The notes: a model not told the origin generated them from the sequence alone. A stretch of 43,058 nucleotides of DNA from Acidobacteriota bacterium (GCA_023384575.1 JAHDVP010000028.1:29173-72230), one strand, 5' to 3'; numbered from the stretch's first letter, positions 27,200 through 35,067 are shown. Made by a program: numbers and translations.

Positions 27200-27255
27200 C
27201 CGGGAGGCGCGCTGGAGCGCCATCGCGCGGGCGCGAGACCCGGCCCGAACGTGAT

Positions 27256-28632
27256 TCAGCGGCCCACGGCCGCGATCTCCTCGTAGAGGCACGCCGACGC
27301 GATGATGCCGTTGTGGAAGTTCATGAGGTCGAGCTTCTCGTTCGGCGCGTGAATGCGGTCGTCGGGCAGGCCGACCCCGAAGAGCACGCTCGGCAGGCCG
27401 AGCACATCCTGGAAGGTGCCCACGACGGGAATCGAGCCGCCCTCGCGCGTGAACACCGGCGCCTTGCCGAAGCCGATCTCGATGGCTCGGGCCGCCGCCT
27501 GCACATAGGGATTGTCGAGTGTCGTCTTCCACGCCTTGCCGCCCTGCATCCGAGTCAGCGACAGCTTGACGGTCTTCGGCGTGATCTTCTTCAGGTAGGC
27601 CTCGAACTGGTCGGCCACCTTGACCGGGTCCTGATTGGGTACGAGCCGCATGCTGACTTTCGCCATCGCGGTCGCCGGCAGCACCGTCTTGGCCCCGGTG
27701 CCGGTGAAGCCGCTCAGCAGCCCGTTGATCTCGAAGGTGGGGCGCGCCGAGGCGCGTTCGAGAGTGGTGTAGCCCGATTCCCCAAAGAGCTTCGGCGCGC
27801 CAAGGCCCTTCATGTAGGCCCGATCGTTGAACGGCAGCTTCTTGTACTCCGCCCGCTCCTCCTCGGTGAGGTCGACGACGTCGTCGTAGAAACCGGGGAT
27901 CTTGATGCGACCGCCGCGGTCCTTCATCTGCGCGAGAATCTGCGCCAGCACGATGGCAGGATTGGCCACGGCCCCGCCGAACTGACCCGAGTGCAGGTCG
28001 GTGTTCGTTCCGGTGACGTCGATCTGGAAGTACGCGAGTCCGCGCAGACCGTAGCAGATGGAGGGCACACCCCGATCGAACATCGAGGTGTCCGAGATCA
28101 CCACCACGTCGGCCGTCAGCCGATCCCTGTTGGCCTCGACGAAGTCGTCGAGGTTCCGACTGCCAACCTCTTCCTCGCCCTCGATGACGACCTTGATGTT
28201 GACGGGAAGGCGCCCCGTCTGCTTCAGGTGCGCCTCGAGGGCCTTGAAGTGCATGAACACCTGGCCCTTGTCGTCGGCCGCGCCGCGGGCGTAGATCTCG
28301 CCGTCGCGCACGGTGGCCTCGAAGGGGGGCGACTGCCACAGGTCGAGCGGATCGACCGGCTGCACGTCGTAGTGGCCGTAGAAGAGGATGGTCGGCGCGC
28401 CAGGGGCCCCGAGCCAGTCGGCGTAGACGATGGGATTGCCGGGCGTCTCCAGCAACTCGACGTTCTGCAGGCCGATCTGGGTCAGGTGCGCGGCGCACCA
28501 CTCCGCGCAACGGCGGACGTCGGCGGCGTGTTCGGGCAGCGCGCTGATGCTCGGAATGGCGAGCAGGTGCTTGAGCTCGTCGACGTAGTGGTCGCGGTGT
28601 GTGTTGATGAAGTCGAGAACGGCGCTGTTCAT
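27256..28632 (-). CDS. M20 family dipeptidase
   Basis: The protein is 458 aa. The two-zinc site residues of the M20/DapE/carnosinase group are visible: His87 in FYGHYDVQP, bridging Asp120 in GAADDKG, Glu residues 153-155 in GEEEVGS, and the late His in DDRIHAPNEK. The dimerisation-domain region TDLHSGQFGGAVANP is also present. It hydrolyses dipeptides or N-acylated amino acids, probably in the cytoplasm since no signal peptide is seen. AAGGA stands 7 bases before ATG 28632. Confidence 0.93.
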   Translation of the reverse strand: MNSAVLDFINTHRDHYVDELKHLLAIPSISALPEHAADVRRCAEWCAAHLTQIGLQNVELLETPGNPIVYADWLGAPGAPTILFYGHYDVQPVDPLDLWQSPPFEATVRDGEIYARGAADDKGQVFMHFKALEAHLKQTGRLPVNIKVVIEGEEEVGSRNLDDFVEANRDRLTADVVVISDTSMFDRGVPSICYGLRGLAYFQIDVTGTNTDLHSGQFGGAVANPAIVLAQILAQMKDRGGRIKIPGFYDDVVDLTEEERAEYKKLPFNDRAYMKGLGAPKLFGESGYTTLERASARPTFEINGLLSGFTGTGAKTVLPATAMAKVSMRLVPNQDPVKVADQFEAYLKKITPKTVKLSLTRMQGGKAWKTTLDNPYVQAAARAIEIGFGKAPVFTREGGSIPVVGTFQDVLGLPSVLFGVGLPDDRIHAPNEKLDLMNFHNGIIASACLYEEIAAVGR

Positions 28633-28686
28633 GAATCGTCCTTTCTGCAGGGCATGGCTGGTGGAGCCAGGGACCGACCCGCGGTG

Positions 28687-29544
28687 TCACCCGGGCGATG
28701 GCGGACCCGACGGCGACGGTCGTTCGATCGGCAGGTCGAGCCGGTCGCCCCACTCTCTCCATGAACCGAGGTAGTTCCGGACCCGGGGATAGCCGAGCAG
28801 CCGGAGGGCGAGATACGAGTGTGCCGCGCGGTAGCCCCCCTGGCAGTACGTGATGACCTCGCGGTCGGGCGTGACGCCCGCCGCCTCGTAGATCGCGCGC
28901 AGCTCCGCGGCAGGCCTGAAGGTCCCGTCATGGCCAAGGTTTCGAGTCCACTCGACGTGCACCGCGCCGGGAATCGCGCCGCCACGCGCGGCCCGAACGA
29001 GCGTCCCCCGGTGCTCGTCGTCGCTTCGCGTGTCGACGATGACGACATCGCGCTGGCCGAGCCGCTCGTGGACGTCGCTCCAGGTCGCGAGCCGCTCGCG
29101 GGCGTCGTTGCCCGTCCATTCCGTCGGCACCGGCAGGTCGGCGCCCGTCACCACCGGCAGGCCCGCTGCGCGCCACGCCGTGAACCCGCCGTCGAGGACC
29201 CGCACGCGAGAATGCTGGAAGTATTCGAGGAACCAGAAGGCGCGCGCGGCCCGCACGCCCGTGGTGTCGTCGTAGACCACGACGGGGTCGTCGCCGACGC
29301 CCCGCTCGGCGAGCACGTGCTCGATCATGCGCAGGAACGCGCGCAGGGGGGCCGGCTCGGTATCGGTGAGGCTGAACGCCCAGAGGTCGAGGTGCCCCGC
29401 CCCGGGAATGTGCCCGTTGGCGAACGCCTCGCCGGCACGCAGGTCGAGCACCCGCAGGCGGCCGCCGGCCGACCACTCGTCGTGCAGACGAGCGGGCGTC
29501 ACCAGGAGGTGGGCGTTCGGAAACGCGGCGGGTGGCGCACTCAC
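28687..29544 (-). CDS. Tandem rhodanese sulfurtransferase
   Basis: The protein is 285 aa. Two rhodanese domains lie side by side: the inactive N-terminal one (about 13-130, LDLRAGEAFANGHIPGAGHLDLW and VYDDTTG with no Cys) and the catalytic one (about 150-275) with the active Cys234 in TYCQGGYRAAHS. This layout matches thiosulfate/3-mercaptopyruvate sulfurtransferases. The loop CQGGYR is nearer to thiosulfate-type than to CG(S/T)GVT mercaptopyruvate-type enzymes. It begins at GTG 29544, six bases after a TAGAAT box, with no Shine-Dalgarno sequence. Confidence 0.92.
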   Translation of the reverse strand: MSAPPAAFPNAHLLVTPARLHDEWSAGGRLRVLDLRAGEAFANGHIPGAGHLDLWAFSLTDTEPAPLRAFLRMIEHVLAERGVGDDPVVVYDDTTGVRAARAFWFLEYFQHSRVRVLDGGFTAWRAAGLPVVTGADLPVPTEWTGNDARERLATWSDVHERLGQRDVVIVDTRSDDEHRGTLVRAARGGAIPGAVHVEWTRNLGHDGTFRPAAELRAIYEAAGVTPDREVITYCQGGYRAAHSYLALRLLGYPRVRNYLGSWREWGDRLDLPIERPSPSGPPSPG

Positions 29545-29550
29545 CCCGCT

Positions 29551-29556
29551 ATTCTA
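29551..29556 (-). promoter_or_regulatory. -10 box TAGAAT for a leaderless sulfurtransferase mRNA
   Basis: On the minus strand TAGAAT (5 of 6 to consensus) ends six bases before GTG 29544, so transcription would begin about at the start codon. No Shine-Dalgarno sequence is present. Confidence 0.55.
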
Positions 29557-29626
29557 CCCGCGACCCGGAGGTCCGCACCGGCACGACGTCCCACCCGGCG
29601 AGTCGGTGCCGCCGCCTCGGCCATCG

Positions 29627-30445
29627 TCAGACCAGGATCCATCGGTCGCCTCCTGCCGCAGGCTCGAGGCGAGCACGACCCTCCTCTTCGAGCTTCACGA
29701 GGTGCGCGCGCACGTTCTCGGCTGCGGCGCCCAGCAGACTGCGCTCGGTTGACGGATACAGACGCGCCACGATGTCGCCGACGGCATCCGCCCCGGCCGC
29801 GAGGGCCTCGATGATTTGCCGCTCGCGCGCCAGCCGGTGGCCGATGTACCCGCGAAGCAGCGCTGCCGGGTTGTCGATGGGCGCACCGTGGCCGGGAAAG
29901 ATGCGACGCGGTCCCAGCTCGAGCACGCGGCGCAGCGAGGCCAGGTACTGCGACATGCTGCCGCCGAGATCGACCGGGATGACCACCGTGCTGCCGTTGA
30001 TGACGAGGTCGCCGCTGAAGAGGATGCCCGAGTCCGGCTCGAAGAAGCACACATGATCGGGCGCGTGGCCCGGCGTGTGGAGCACCCAGAGCGACACGTC
30101 ACCAGCCACGACGAGCTGGTCGTCGGCAAGCGCCTGCCACGCCACGGCGAACCGCTGGTCGCGGTCGGGCCAGGGACGCTTGGCGAAGCTCGCTCCAGGC
30201 CACCGCGCGGCCAGGGGCGGGGCGCCTCCGGCGTGGTCGGGATGCGCATGGGTCACGAGCACCTGGGCGAGAGTGTCGGGCGACGAGGTCGTGGCCTCGA
30301 GAGCGGCTGCCAGGTCGTCGAGGTGACGTGGCTCGCCCGAACCGGCGTCGACGAGGGTGGGACCCGCGCCCGGCAGGAGATAGGTCCACGAGCCCGTCCC
30401 GGTCCAGGGCCCGGGGTTGTGAGCGGCGATCGGCACGACGCGCAT
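29627..30445 (-). CDS. Metallo-beta-lactamase-fold hydrolase (LACTB2-like)
   Basis: The protein is 272 aa. The metal site is complete: THAHPDH at 65-71 (His66, His68, Asp70, His71), His127 in HTPGHAPD, Asp146 in FSGD and His186 in FPGHG. A C-terminal helical region (about 195-272, RLARERQIIEAL and VRAHLVKLEEEGRARLE) resembles the winged-helix tail of LACTB2-type proteins, some of which are nucleases and others hydrolases. The substrate is unknown. GAGGAAG lies five bases before ATG 30445. A strong promoter with a CRP-type site is about 210 bases upstream. Confidence 0.9.
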   Translation of the reverse strand: MRVVPIAAHNPGPWTGTGSWTYLLPGAGPTLVDAGSGEPRHLDDLAAALEATTSSPDTLAQVLVTHAHPDHAGGAPPLAARWPGASFAKRPWPDRDQRFAVAWQALADDQLVVAGDVSLWVLHTPGHAPDHVCFFEPDSGILFSGDLVINGSTVVIPVDLGGSMSQYLASLRRVLELGPRRIFPGHGAPIDNPAALLRGYIGHRLARERQIIEALAAGADAVGDIVARLYPSTERSLLGAAAENVRAHLVKLEEEGRARLEPAAGGDRWILV

Positions 30446-30469
30446 CCGGCTTCCTCGATCGGGCAGCCG

Positions 30470-30494
30470 AAGCTCCCCCCTGAGGAAGGAGCTT
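30470..30494 (-). promoter_or_regulatory. Leader hairpin before the metallo-beta-lactamase gene
   Basis: A perfect 7-bp stem pairs 30470-30476 with 30488-30494 (AAGCTCC / GGAGCTT) around an 11-base loop. It sits about 25 bases before the start and just upstream of the ribosome-binding site, without a T-run. It could influence mRNA stability or translation. Confidence 0.35.
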
Positions 30495-30657
30495 GGGATC
30501 CCGGTGAGCTTACTGAGGGAGAACGTTCAAAAGGCGTGCAATGTGACCGTCAGGCGGGTCGTTCTCGCTGAGGTCGTCTTGGGTCGAACGAGCGAGCGGT
30601 CGCCGCAGGTCCGACTTGAAGGGAAATAATTCCAGGTGGTCCGGAATCCCGAGACAG

Positions 30658-30687
30658 ATTATGTGAAAACGTTCACAAGGTTGTCAA
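30658..30687 (-). promoter_or_regulatory. Strong sigma-70-type promoter on the minus strand
   Basis: TTGACA (30682-30687) and CATAAT (30658-30663) are 18 bases apart on the minus strand, starting about 50 bases downstream of the thyX stop. The transcript would start near 30651 and reach the metallo-beta-lactamase gene through a leader of about 205 bases. The surrounding sequence is visibly AT-richer than the coding regions. Confidence 0.7.
30662..30677. promoter_or_regulatory. CRP/FNR-family type site TGTGA-N6-TCACA
   Basis: The plus strand reads TGTGAAAACGTTCACA, an exact TGTGA-N6-TCACA dyad. It lies between the -35 and -10 boxes, centred about 18 bases upstream of the predicted transcription start, so a bound CRP-like protein would be expected to repress this promoter. 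Confidence 0.6.
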
Positions 30688-30738
30688 GTACCAGAACGGA
30701 GGTTCGGAAAATTCGGCCAGTGGTCCGGGAATTCCTCA

Positions 30739-32292
30739 CTAAATCCGACGTTCGACGCCAGGAAAATCGCGCCAGACGGGGACCCCGCAGAAGTGCGTGC
30801 CTTCCGTGCACCGGGGCGAGACGAGCCCGTTGCGAACCACGCAGGGGGGGCCGAGATGGCGCCCAAGTCGGGGGTGCACCTCGGCGAGTTGTCGGATCTC
30901 GTCCATCGACGCCGCGTAGATCTCCTCCTGAGCGTTGAAGCAGGTCCGCAGCGTCCACTTGTGGACGAGGGCGATGAGTGGCCCCGACTCGAGGAACCGA
31001 ACCGTCCGGGCATTGGGCAGGACGTACTGCGCGAACTCGACGGGCACGCCGAGGGCGAGCAGGCGGTTCTTGGCGTCCCAGGCACGGCCCATGGCGCGAC
31101 GGTATTCGGCCGACGCGGCGGGGTTGGCCGCAATCAGCCTCGGCGTGACGTAGTCCGGCGTGGTCGTGTCGACGCACGTGATGAGCGGCCGCGAGGCCGG
31201 CACGAGCCGGTGGCGCTGGTCCTGCGAGTCGGCGGTATGGCTCAGCCGCTTGGCGAACGTGTAGCTCGGGTGGTGCAGCGCGCGCATCAGTGGCGAGTGG
31301 TACGACACGTTCAGGCTGTCGAGCCGGTAGCGGTTTCGCGCCGGGTTCAGCACGCGGTCGATGGCCTCGTCGTCGTCGAGATCTTCGTCGGCGAGGCCGA
31401 ACACGCTCCTCACCGCGTCGGCTACGAGGCGCTCGGCCCGGGGCGACCAGTCGACGAGCTTCGACACAAACGGTCCGAGCCGGCGGTCGAAGTCTTCGAC
31501 CACGGCATCGGCGCCCGCGCGGGCCCGGGGGAACCCGCCTTCGGGCAGGTCATCGCCGGCGAGCGGGGTGACGTCGAGCCGACCAATGAAGTCCGGGTCG
31601 TGCGCGCGCACGGCGTCGACCATCGCGCCGACGATCTCGCGCGTCTCGTGCGGCGCATCACCCGACTGGGCCATCCGCCACAGTCGGTACAGCGTGATGC
31701 CGGAGATGGTGTGGACCATCGCCGTGAACGCCGCAATCGGGATCACGTACCTGGCGGTCTCGATGGCCTTCTTCTCGGCCTCGCGCTCGACCTTTCTGAC
31801 GCGCTCCCGGTGCGCGCCCGGCGTGAGGTAGCGCAGCTCTTTCAGGATCGCGAACGTGTCGTCCCTGAGCAGGTCGGACAGGCGTCGATACGACGCCCAC
31901 GCGTCGAGCACCGCCTGTTCGTAGACGTCGCGTGCCTCGCCGTCGATGGGCGGGACCCACGCCCGAGCGTCGTGCAGCGCGACGTACCGTTGGCTCTGTT
32001 GCTCGGAGTTGTAGAACGGATGGCTGTGGAGGAAGCTCCACACGAACTGTCGCGAGACGTTCTCGAGGCCGAACTCGAAGTGCGCGTGCTGGTAGACGGT
32101 ATGGTGGCCGCCGTCGTACGTCAGGCGGCCGATGCTGTCGCGCTGTCGTTCGGTGATCTCGCCCGGCAGGATCACGCGAGGCGAGTAGCACGTCCGCGCG
32201 GCGGCGATGGCGCCGTCGAACGGCACGCCCGGGGCGTTCCGCAGGGTCACGACCGGCCGGCCGGTCGTGAGCGTGTGGCTCGTCGCCTTCAC
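30739..32292 (-). CDS. thyX: Two-domain ThyX-like (FAD-dependent thymidylate synthase family) protein
   Basis: The protein is 517 aa, about twice the usual ThyX length, with two ThyX-like halves. The first has QHAHFEFGLENVSRQFVWSF (68-87) and SEQQSQRY (96-103), keeping the SxR half of the ThyX signature but not the RHR. The second has KRLSHTADSQDQRHR with RHR at 360-362, and ends with the ThyX pattern LPNARTVRFL and WTLRTCFNAQEEI. A tail of about 60 residues holds Cys484, Cys495 and Cys502, possibly metal-binding. ThyX makes dTMP from dUMP with FAD and methylene-folate; whether both halves build active sites is unclear. GTG 32292 lies 13 bases after the deformylase stop. Confidence 0.85.
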   Translation of the reverse strand: MKATSHTLTTGRPVVTLRNAPGVPFDGAIAAARTCYSPRVILPGEITERQRDSIGRLTYDGGHHTVYQHAHFEFGLENVSRQFVWSFLHSHPFYNSEQQSQRYVALHDARAWVPPIDGEARDVYEQAVLDAWASYRRLSDLLRDDTFAILKELRYLTPGAHRERVRKVEREAEKKAIETARYVIPIAAFTAMVHTISGITLYRLWRMAQSGDAPHETREIVGAMVDAVRAHDPDFIGRLDVTPLAGDDLPEGGFPRARAGADAVVEDFDRRLGPFVSKLVDWSPRAERLVADAVRSVFGLADEDLDDDEAIDRVLNPARNRYRLDSLNVSYHSPLMRALHHPSYTFAKRLSHTADSQDQRHRLVPASRPLITCVDTTTPDYVTPRLIAANPAASAEYRRAMGRAWDAKNRLLALGVPVEFAQYVLPNARTVRFLESGPLIALVHKWTLRTCFNAQEEIYAASMDEIRQLAEVHPRLGRHLGPPCVVRNGLVSPRCTEGTHFCGVPVWRDFPGVERRI

Positions 32293-32305
32293 TGGCGGCC
32301 TCTCG

Positions 32306-32833
32306 TCACTCGCGGGCCTCGCGCGCCCAGTAGCGCCCGTACTCCTCGAGGAAGGTGAGCGACTCGAACGACGTCATGCGATCGAAGAAGAGGACGCCAT
32401 CGAGATGGTCGGTCTCGTGCTGGACGACGCGCGCCGGGAAGCCATGCAAGGCCATCTCGATCGGCTTCCCGCGCCGGTCGAGTGCGCGCACGACGACGTC
32501 GCGCCAGCGGGGCACGCGCCCCCGGATCTCGGGGATGCTGAGGCAGCCCTCCCAGTCATCGACGCGGGTCTCGCCGGCGGGCTCGATCTCGGGGTTGACG
32601 AACGGCACGATTCGCATGTCGCCGTCGTCGGTATCGATCCCCGCCACGAACAACCGCACGCTCTCGTGCACCTGCGGGCCGGCGAGGCCGATGCCCTCGT
32701 ACTCCTGCATCGTCTCGATCATGTCGTCGATCAGTTTCTGGAATGCGGCGCTGCGCACTTCGGTGGGATCAACGGCCCGGGCGCGCTGCCGCAGCACCGG
32801 GTGACCCATGCGCGCGACCTTCAGAATCGACAT
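32306..32833 (-). CDS. def: Peptide deformylase
   Basis: The protein is 175 aa. All three deformylase motifs are intact: GIGLAGPQ (47-54), EGCLS with metal ligand Cys97, and QHETDHLDG with ligands His139 and His143 and catalytic Glu140. It removes the N-formyl group from new proteins in the cytoplasm. ATG 32833 follows a TATAAT (minus strand 32847-32842) by 8 bases with no Shine-Dalgarno sequence, suggesting a leaderless def-thyX mRNA. Confidence 0.97.
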   Translation of the reverse strand: MSILKVARMGHPVLRQRARAVDPTEVRSAAFQKLIDDMIETMQEYEGIGLAGPQVHESVRLFVAGIDTDDGDMRIVPFVNPEIEPAGETRVDDWEGCLSIPEIRGRVPRWRDVVVRALDRRGKPIEMALHGFPARVVQHETDHLDGVLFFDRMTSFESLTFLEEYGRYWAREARE

Positions 32834-32841
32834 GATCCGCC

Positions 32842-32849
32842 ATTATACT
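32842..32849. promoter_or_regulatory. Overlapping divergent -10 boxes (ATTATACT)
   Basis: The minus strand reads TATAAT ending 8 bases before the def start; the plus strand reads TATACT (32844-32849), 39 bases before the NUDIX start. It is identical to the octamer at 11240-11247, also between divergent genes. Confidence 0.6.
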
Positions 32850-32888
32850 GCGGGTATCGCAGCCACCGACGGCCGGTCGGCCAAGACG

Positions 32889-33428
32889 ATGACGCTCGAG
32901 ATCCCTAACGCCGTGTACCGGTTCTGCCCTGCGTGCGGCGGGCCCCTCGCCGTACGGTCGCTCAAGGCGGGCGATCCGGATCGCCTCGTCTGCGGCCGAT
33001 GCGGCTTCGTCTTCTACCTCGATCCGAAGGTCGCCGTGGGTGCGATCATTCGCAACGAAGAGGGGCGCGTGGTGCTGGTCCGTCGGGCCATCGAGCCGGG
33101 CTACGGGCTGTGGACGTTCCCGGGCGGCTACGTCGATCGTGGCGAACCGCTCGAGACGGCGGCCCGGCGCGAGGCCCTAGAGGAATGCGGCCTCGTGATT
33201 CGCCTCGACGGCCTCGTCAACGTCTACTCGTACGCGGGTCGCGCGCCCATCATCGTCGTCTACGCGGCCACCGCGACTGCGGGTGTGCTCGCCCCGGACG
33301 AGGAGGGGCTCGAGGCCCGGTACTTCGAACCGTCGCGTCTGCCCTGGGACGACCTGGCGTTTCGCAGCGTGCGCGACGCGTTCACCGACTACCTCGCCGG
33401 CCACCTCTACCCGCCTGGGATTCGATGA
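32889..33428 (+). CDS. NUDIX hydrolase with N-terminal zinc ribbon
   Basis: The protein is 179 aa. A zinc ribbon (FCPACGG and VCGRCGF, two CxxC pairs within residues 10-40) precedes a NUDIX domain with an intact box GGYVDRGEPLETAARREALEECGL, matching Gx5Ex7REUxEExGU. This architecture occurs in NudC-like NAD pyrophosphatases and in ADP-ribose or nucleotide hydrolases; the SQPWPFPxS motif of NudC is not seen, so the substrate is open. ATG 32889 is chosen over an upstream in-frame start (32808) that would overlap the divergent promoter and def. Confidence 0.9.
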   Translation: MTLEIPNAVYRFCPACGGPLAVRSLKAGDPDRLVCGRCGFVFYLDPKVAVGAIIRNEEGRVVLVRRAIEPGYGLWTFPGGYVDRGEPLETAARREALEECGLVIRLDGLVNVYSYAGRAPIIVVYAATATAGVLAPDEEGLEARYFEPSRLPWDDLAFRSVRDAFTDYLAGHLYPPGIR

Positions 33429-33557
33429 GCGATGGGCTGCGGCTCTCCCGGGATCGGGAGCGGCCGCTCGAACGGAGTATGATCTGGCGGCCACGCCGGT
33501 GCCGATGTGCTCCGTGCGCGTCACGGGAGACCTGACGCCAGCCCGGCCTCGCCAACC

Positions 33558-34145
33558 ATGGAAGACCTCGAGAAGTCGCTCGCGGGCGTCACGATGGCGC
33601 CGTACATCGTCAAGGCGATGGCGCTCATCGGCGTCCGACGCCGGGGCGGGAGCAACATGTTCCGGCATCAGATCGGGACGCTGGGCATCCTGCTCGACTA
33701 CAAGATCACCGACCCCGTGCTCCTGAAGGCGGCGGTGATTCACGACCTGTTCGAGGACGCGCCGACCATGCCCGGCGTCACGAAGGACGAGATCACCCGG
33801 ATCGACGCCGACGGACCGCTCGTCTACGACCTCGTGATGGAAGTCACGCTGCGAACCGTGGACGGGGTGCGCGAGCCAAAAGCCGACTACCTGCGGCGCG
33901 TCATGCTGAACGGCAGTCGACGGGCCCGCCTCCTCAAGCTCGCCGACCGCATCAGCAACATCACGGCCCTGGGCTTCGTGCACGACCTCGCCTTCGTGCG
34001 CCGGTACCTGTCGGAGACCGAAGAGTTCGTCATCCCCCACGCCGAGGCGGTCAACGCCGACATGTACCGGGAACTGTGCGACCTCGTCGCCTACCGTCGC
34101 CACATGCTGCGGCTACTCGCGCCGGACGCCCCGCCCGACAGGTGA
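33558..34145 (+). CDS. HD-domain hydrolase, SpoT/MESH1-like (putative small alarmone hydrolase)
   Basis: The protein is 195 aa. The metal-binding HD pattern of Rel/SpoT hydrolases is seen in order: His37 in FRHQIG, His62-Asp63 followed by Glu66-Asp67 in AVIHDLFEDAP, and Asp130 in LLKLADRISNI (compare KLADRxHN in SpoT). No synthetase, TGS or ACT domain is present, so it resembles stand-alone (p)ppGpp hydrolases. A role in degrading alarmones is inferred from motifs only; other nucleotide 3'-pyrophosphates are possible. TATGAT at 33478-33483 may be its promoter. It ends 6 bases before the mobile element. Confidence 0.8.
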   Translation: MEDLEKSLAGVTMAPYIVKAMALIGVRRRGGSNMFRHQIGTLGILLDYKITDPVLLKAAVIHDLFEDAPTMPGVTKDEITRIDADGPLVYDLVMEVTLRTVDGVREPKADYLRRVMLNGSRRARLLKLADRISNITALGFVHDLAFVRRYLSETEEFVIPHAEAVNADMYRELCDLVAYRRHMLRLLAPDAPPDR

Positions 34146-34151
34146 CCGGTA

Positions 34152-34170
34152 AAAGGGGACACTCATCTTT
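34152..34170 (+). repeat. Left terminal inverted repeat
   Basis: AAAGGGGACACTCATCTTT, exact inverse of 35060-35078. Confidence 0.92.
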
Positions 34171-34352
34171 CTCGAGTGTCGCCCTCCCGACGCTCGGTAG
34201 AGGGCAAGGGTCAGCAAACGACGACGCAGGTCGAGCCCGGCGATGGCACGGGCGACTCTACCTTCGACCGCCCTCCCAGCGGGTCTCCAGGTGAGCCCTG
34301 GGCTAGGCCTGGGCTAGGCCAGCCCGACCCGGCAGGGTTCTTGATACACAGA

Positions 34353-34370
34353 TCTCGGGAGAGCCCGAGA
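34353..34370 (+). promoter_or_regulatory. Hairpin masking the transposase ribosome-binding site
   Basis: TCTCGGG (34353-34359) pairs with CCCGAGA (34364-34370) around AGAG. The only purine-rich ribosome-binding candidate, GGGAGAG, lies in the stem and loop, and the start codon follows four bases later. Folding should limit transposase translation. Confidence 0.5.
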
Positions 34371-34374
34371 CCCC

Positions 34375-35067
34375 ATGCCTAGAATCGCGCGCGTCGTCAT
34401 TCCCGACAGCATCCACCACGTGCTCAACCGAGGAAACCGGCGGGCACGGATCTTCCACAAGAACGGCGATTACATGGCGTTTGTGAACCTTCTGGGCGAA
34501 GCGGTCGTTCGCTTTCAGATGAGGTTGCTCGCCTATTGCCTGATGCCGAATCACTGGCATCAGGTGCTCTGGGTGCGGGACGGCGATGAGATTTCTGCGT
34601 ACCTCCAGTGGCTGACCAATGCGCACGTTCGGCGACACCATCGGCACCACGGGTCGACTGGTACCGGACACCTCTATCAGGGTCGCTTCGGCGACTTCCT
34701 CGTGCAGAGCGACGCCCACCTCCTGACCGTCCTTCGCTATGTCGAGGGCAATCCACTGCGTGCCGGGTTGGTCCGACGCGCGGAAGACTGGCCCTGGTCG
34801 AGCCTGTCTCGCCGATTCAGTGAGGATGGTACCAGCCTGTTGACCGACCCACCGATCGACCGACCGGGGCGGTGGGTTGACTACGTCAACCTGACGCTGC
34901 CGGTCGGCCAACTGAGTGCAGTCCGCCAGTCGGCGCGGCGTGGCCGTCCTTTCGGCTCGCATGCCTGGCAGGTAGAAGTCGCGGATCGACACGGGCTGGG
35001 CTTCACGATGCGCCCGCGGGGGCGTCCGGCGCAGGCATGTCGGTCAGCCGGCCCCCAAAAAAGATGA
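34375..35067 (+). CDS. REP-associated tyrosine transposase (Y1, IS200-like)
   Basis: The protein is 230 aa. It has the family opening PRIARVVIPDSIHHVLNRGN, the metal-binding HxH in YCLMPNHWHQVLW, the block GHLYQGRFGDFLVQSDAHLLTVLRYVEGNPLRAGLV containing the likely catalytic Tyr, and WPWSSL. RAYT proteins nick and join single-stranded REP hairpins. Its TGA (35065-35067) lies inside the right inverted repeat. The reading frame is intact, so the element may be functional. Confidence 0.92.
   Translation: MPRIARVVIPDSIHHVLNRGNRRARIFHKNGDYMAFVNLLGEAVVRFQMRLLAYCLMPNHWHQVLWVRDGDEISAYLQWLTNAHVRRHHRHHGSTGTGHLYQGRFGDFLVQSDAHLLTVLRYVEGNPLRAGLVRRAEDWPWSSLSRRFSEDGTSLLTDPPIDRPGRWVDYVNLTLPVGQLSAVRQSARRGRPFGSHAWQVEVADRHGLGFTMRPRGRPAQACRSAGPQKR

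Noticed and set aside
30636-30938. Small plus-strand ORF beginning in the promoter region
   Set aside because: Its second half is antisense to thyX, it has no ribosome-binding site, and the region is better explained by the minus-strand promoter and CRP-type dyad.
33478-33483. TATGAT as another leaderless promoter
   Set aside because: It is about 75 bases before the HD hydrolase ATG and no in-frame start lies 6-9 bases downstream; it may be an ordinary -10 but has no visible -35.
34297-34320. Tandem copy of an 11-base unit (CTGGGCTAGGC) near the transposase
   Set aside because: Only two units inside the mobile element; it is too short to be a separate repeat feature and is not a CRISPR.
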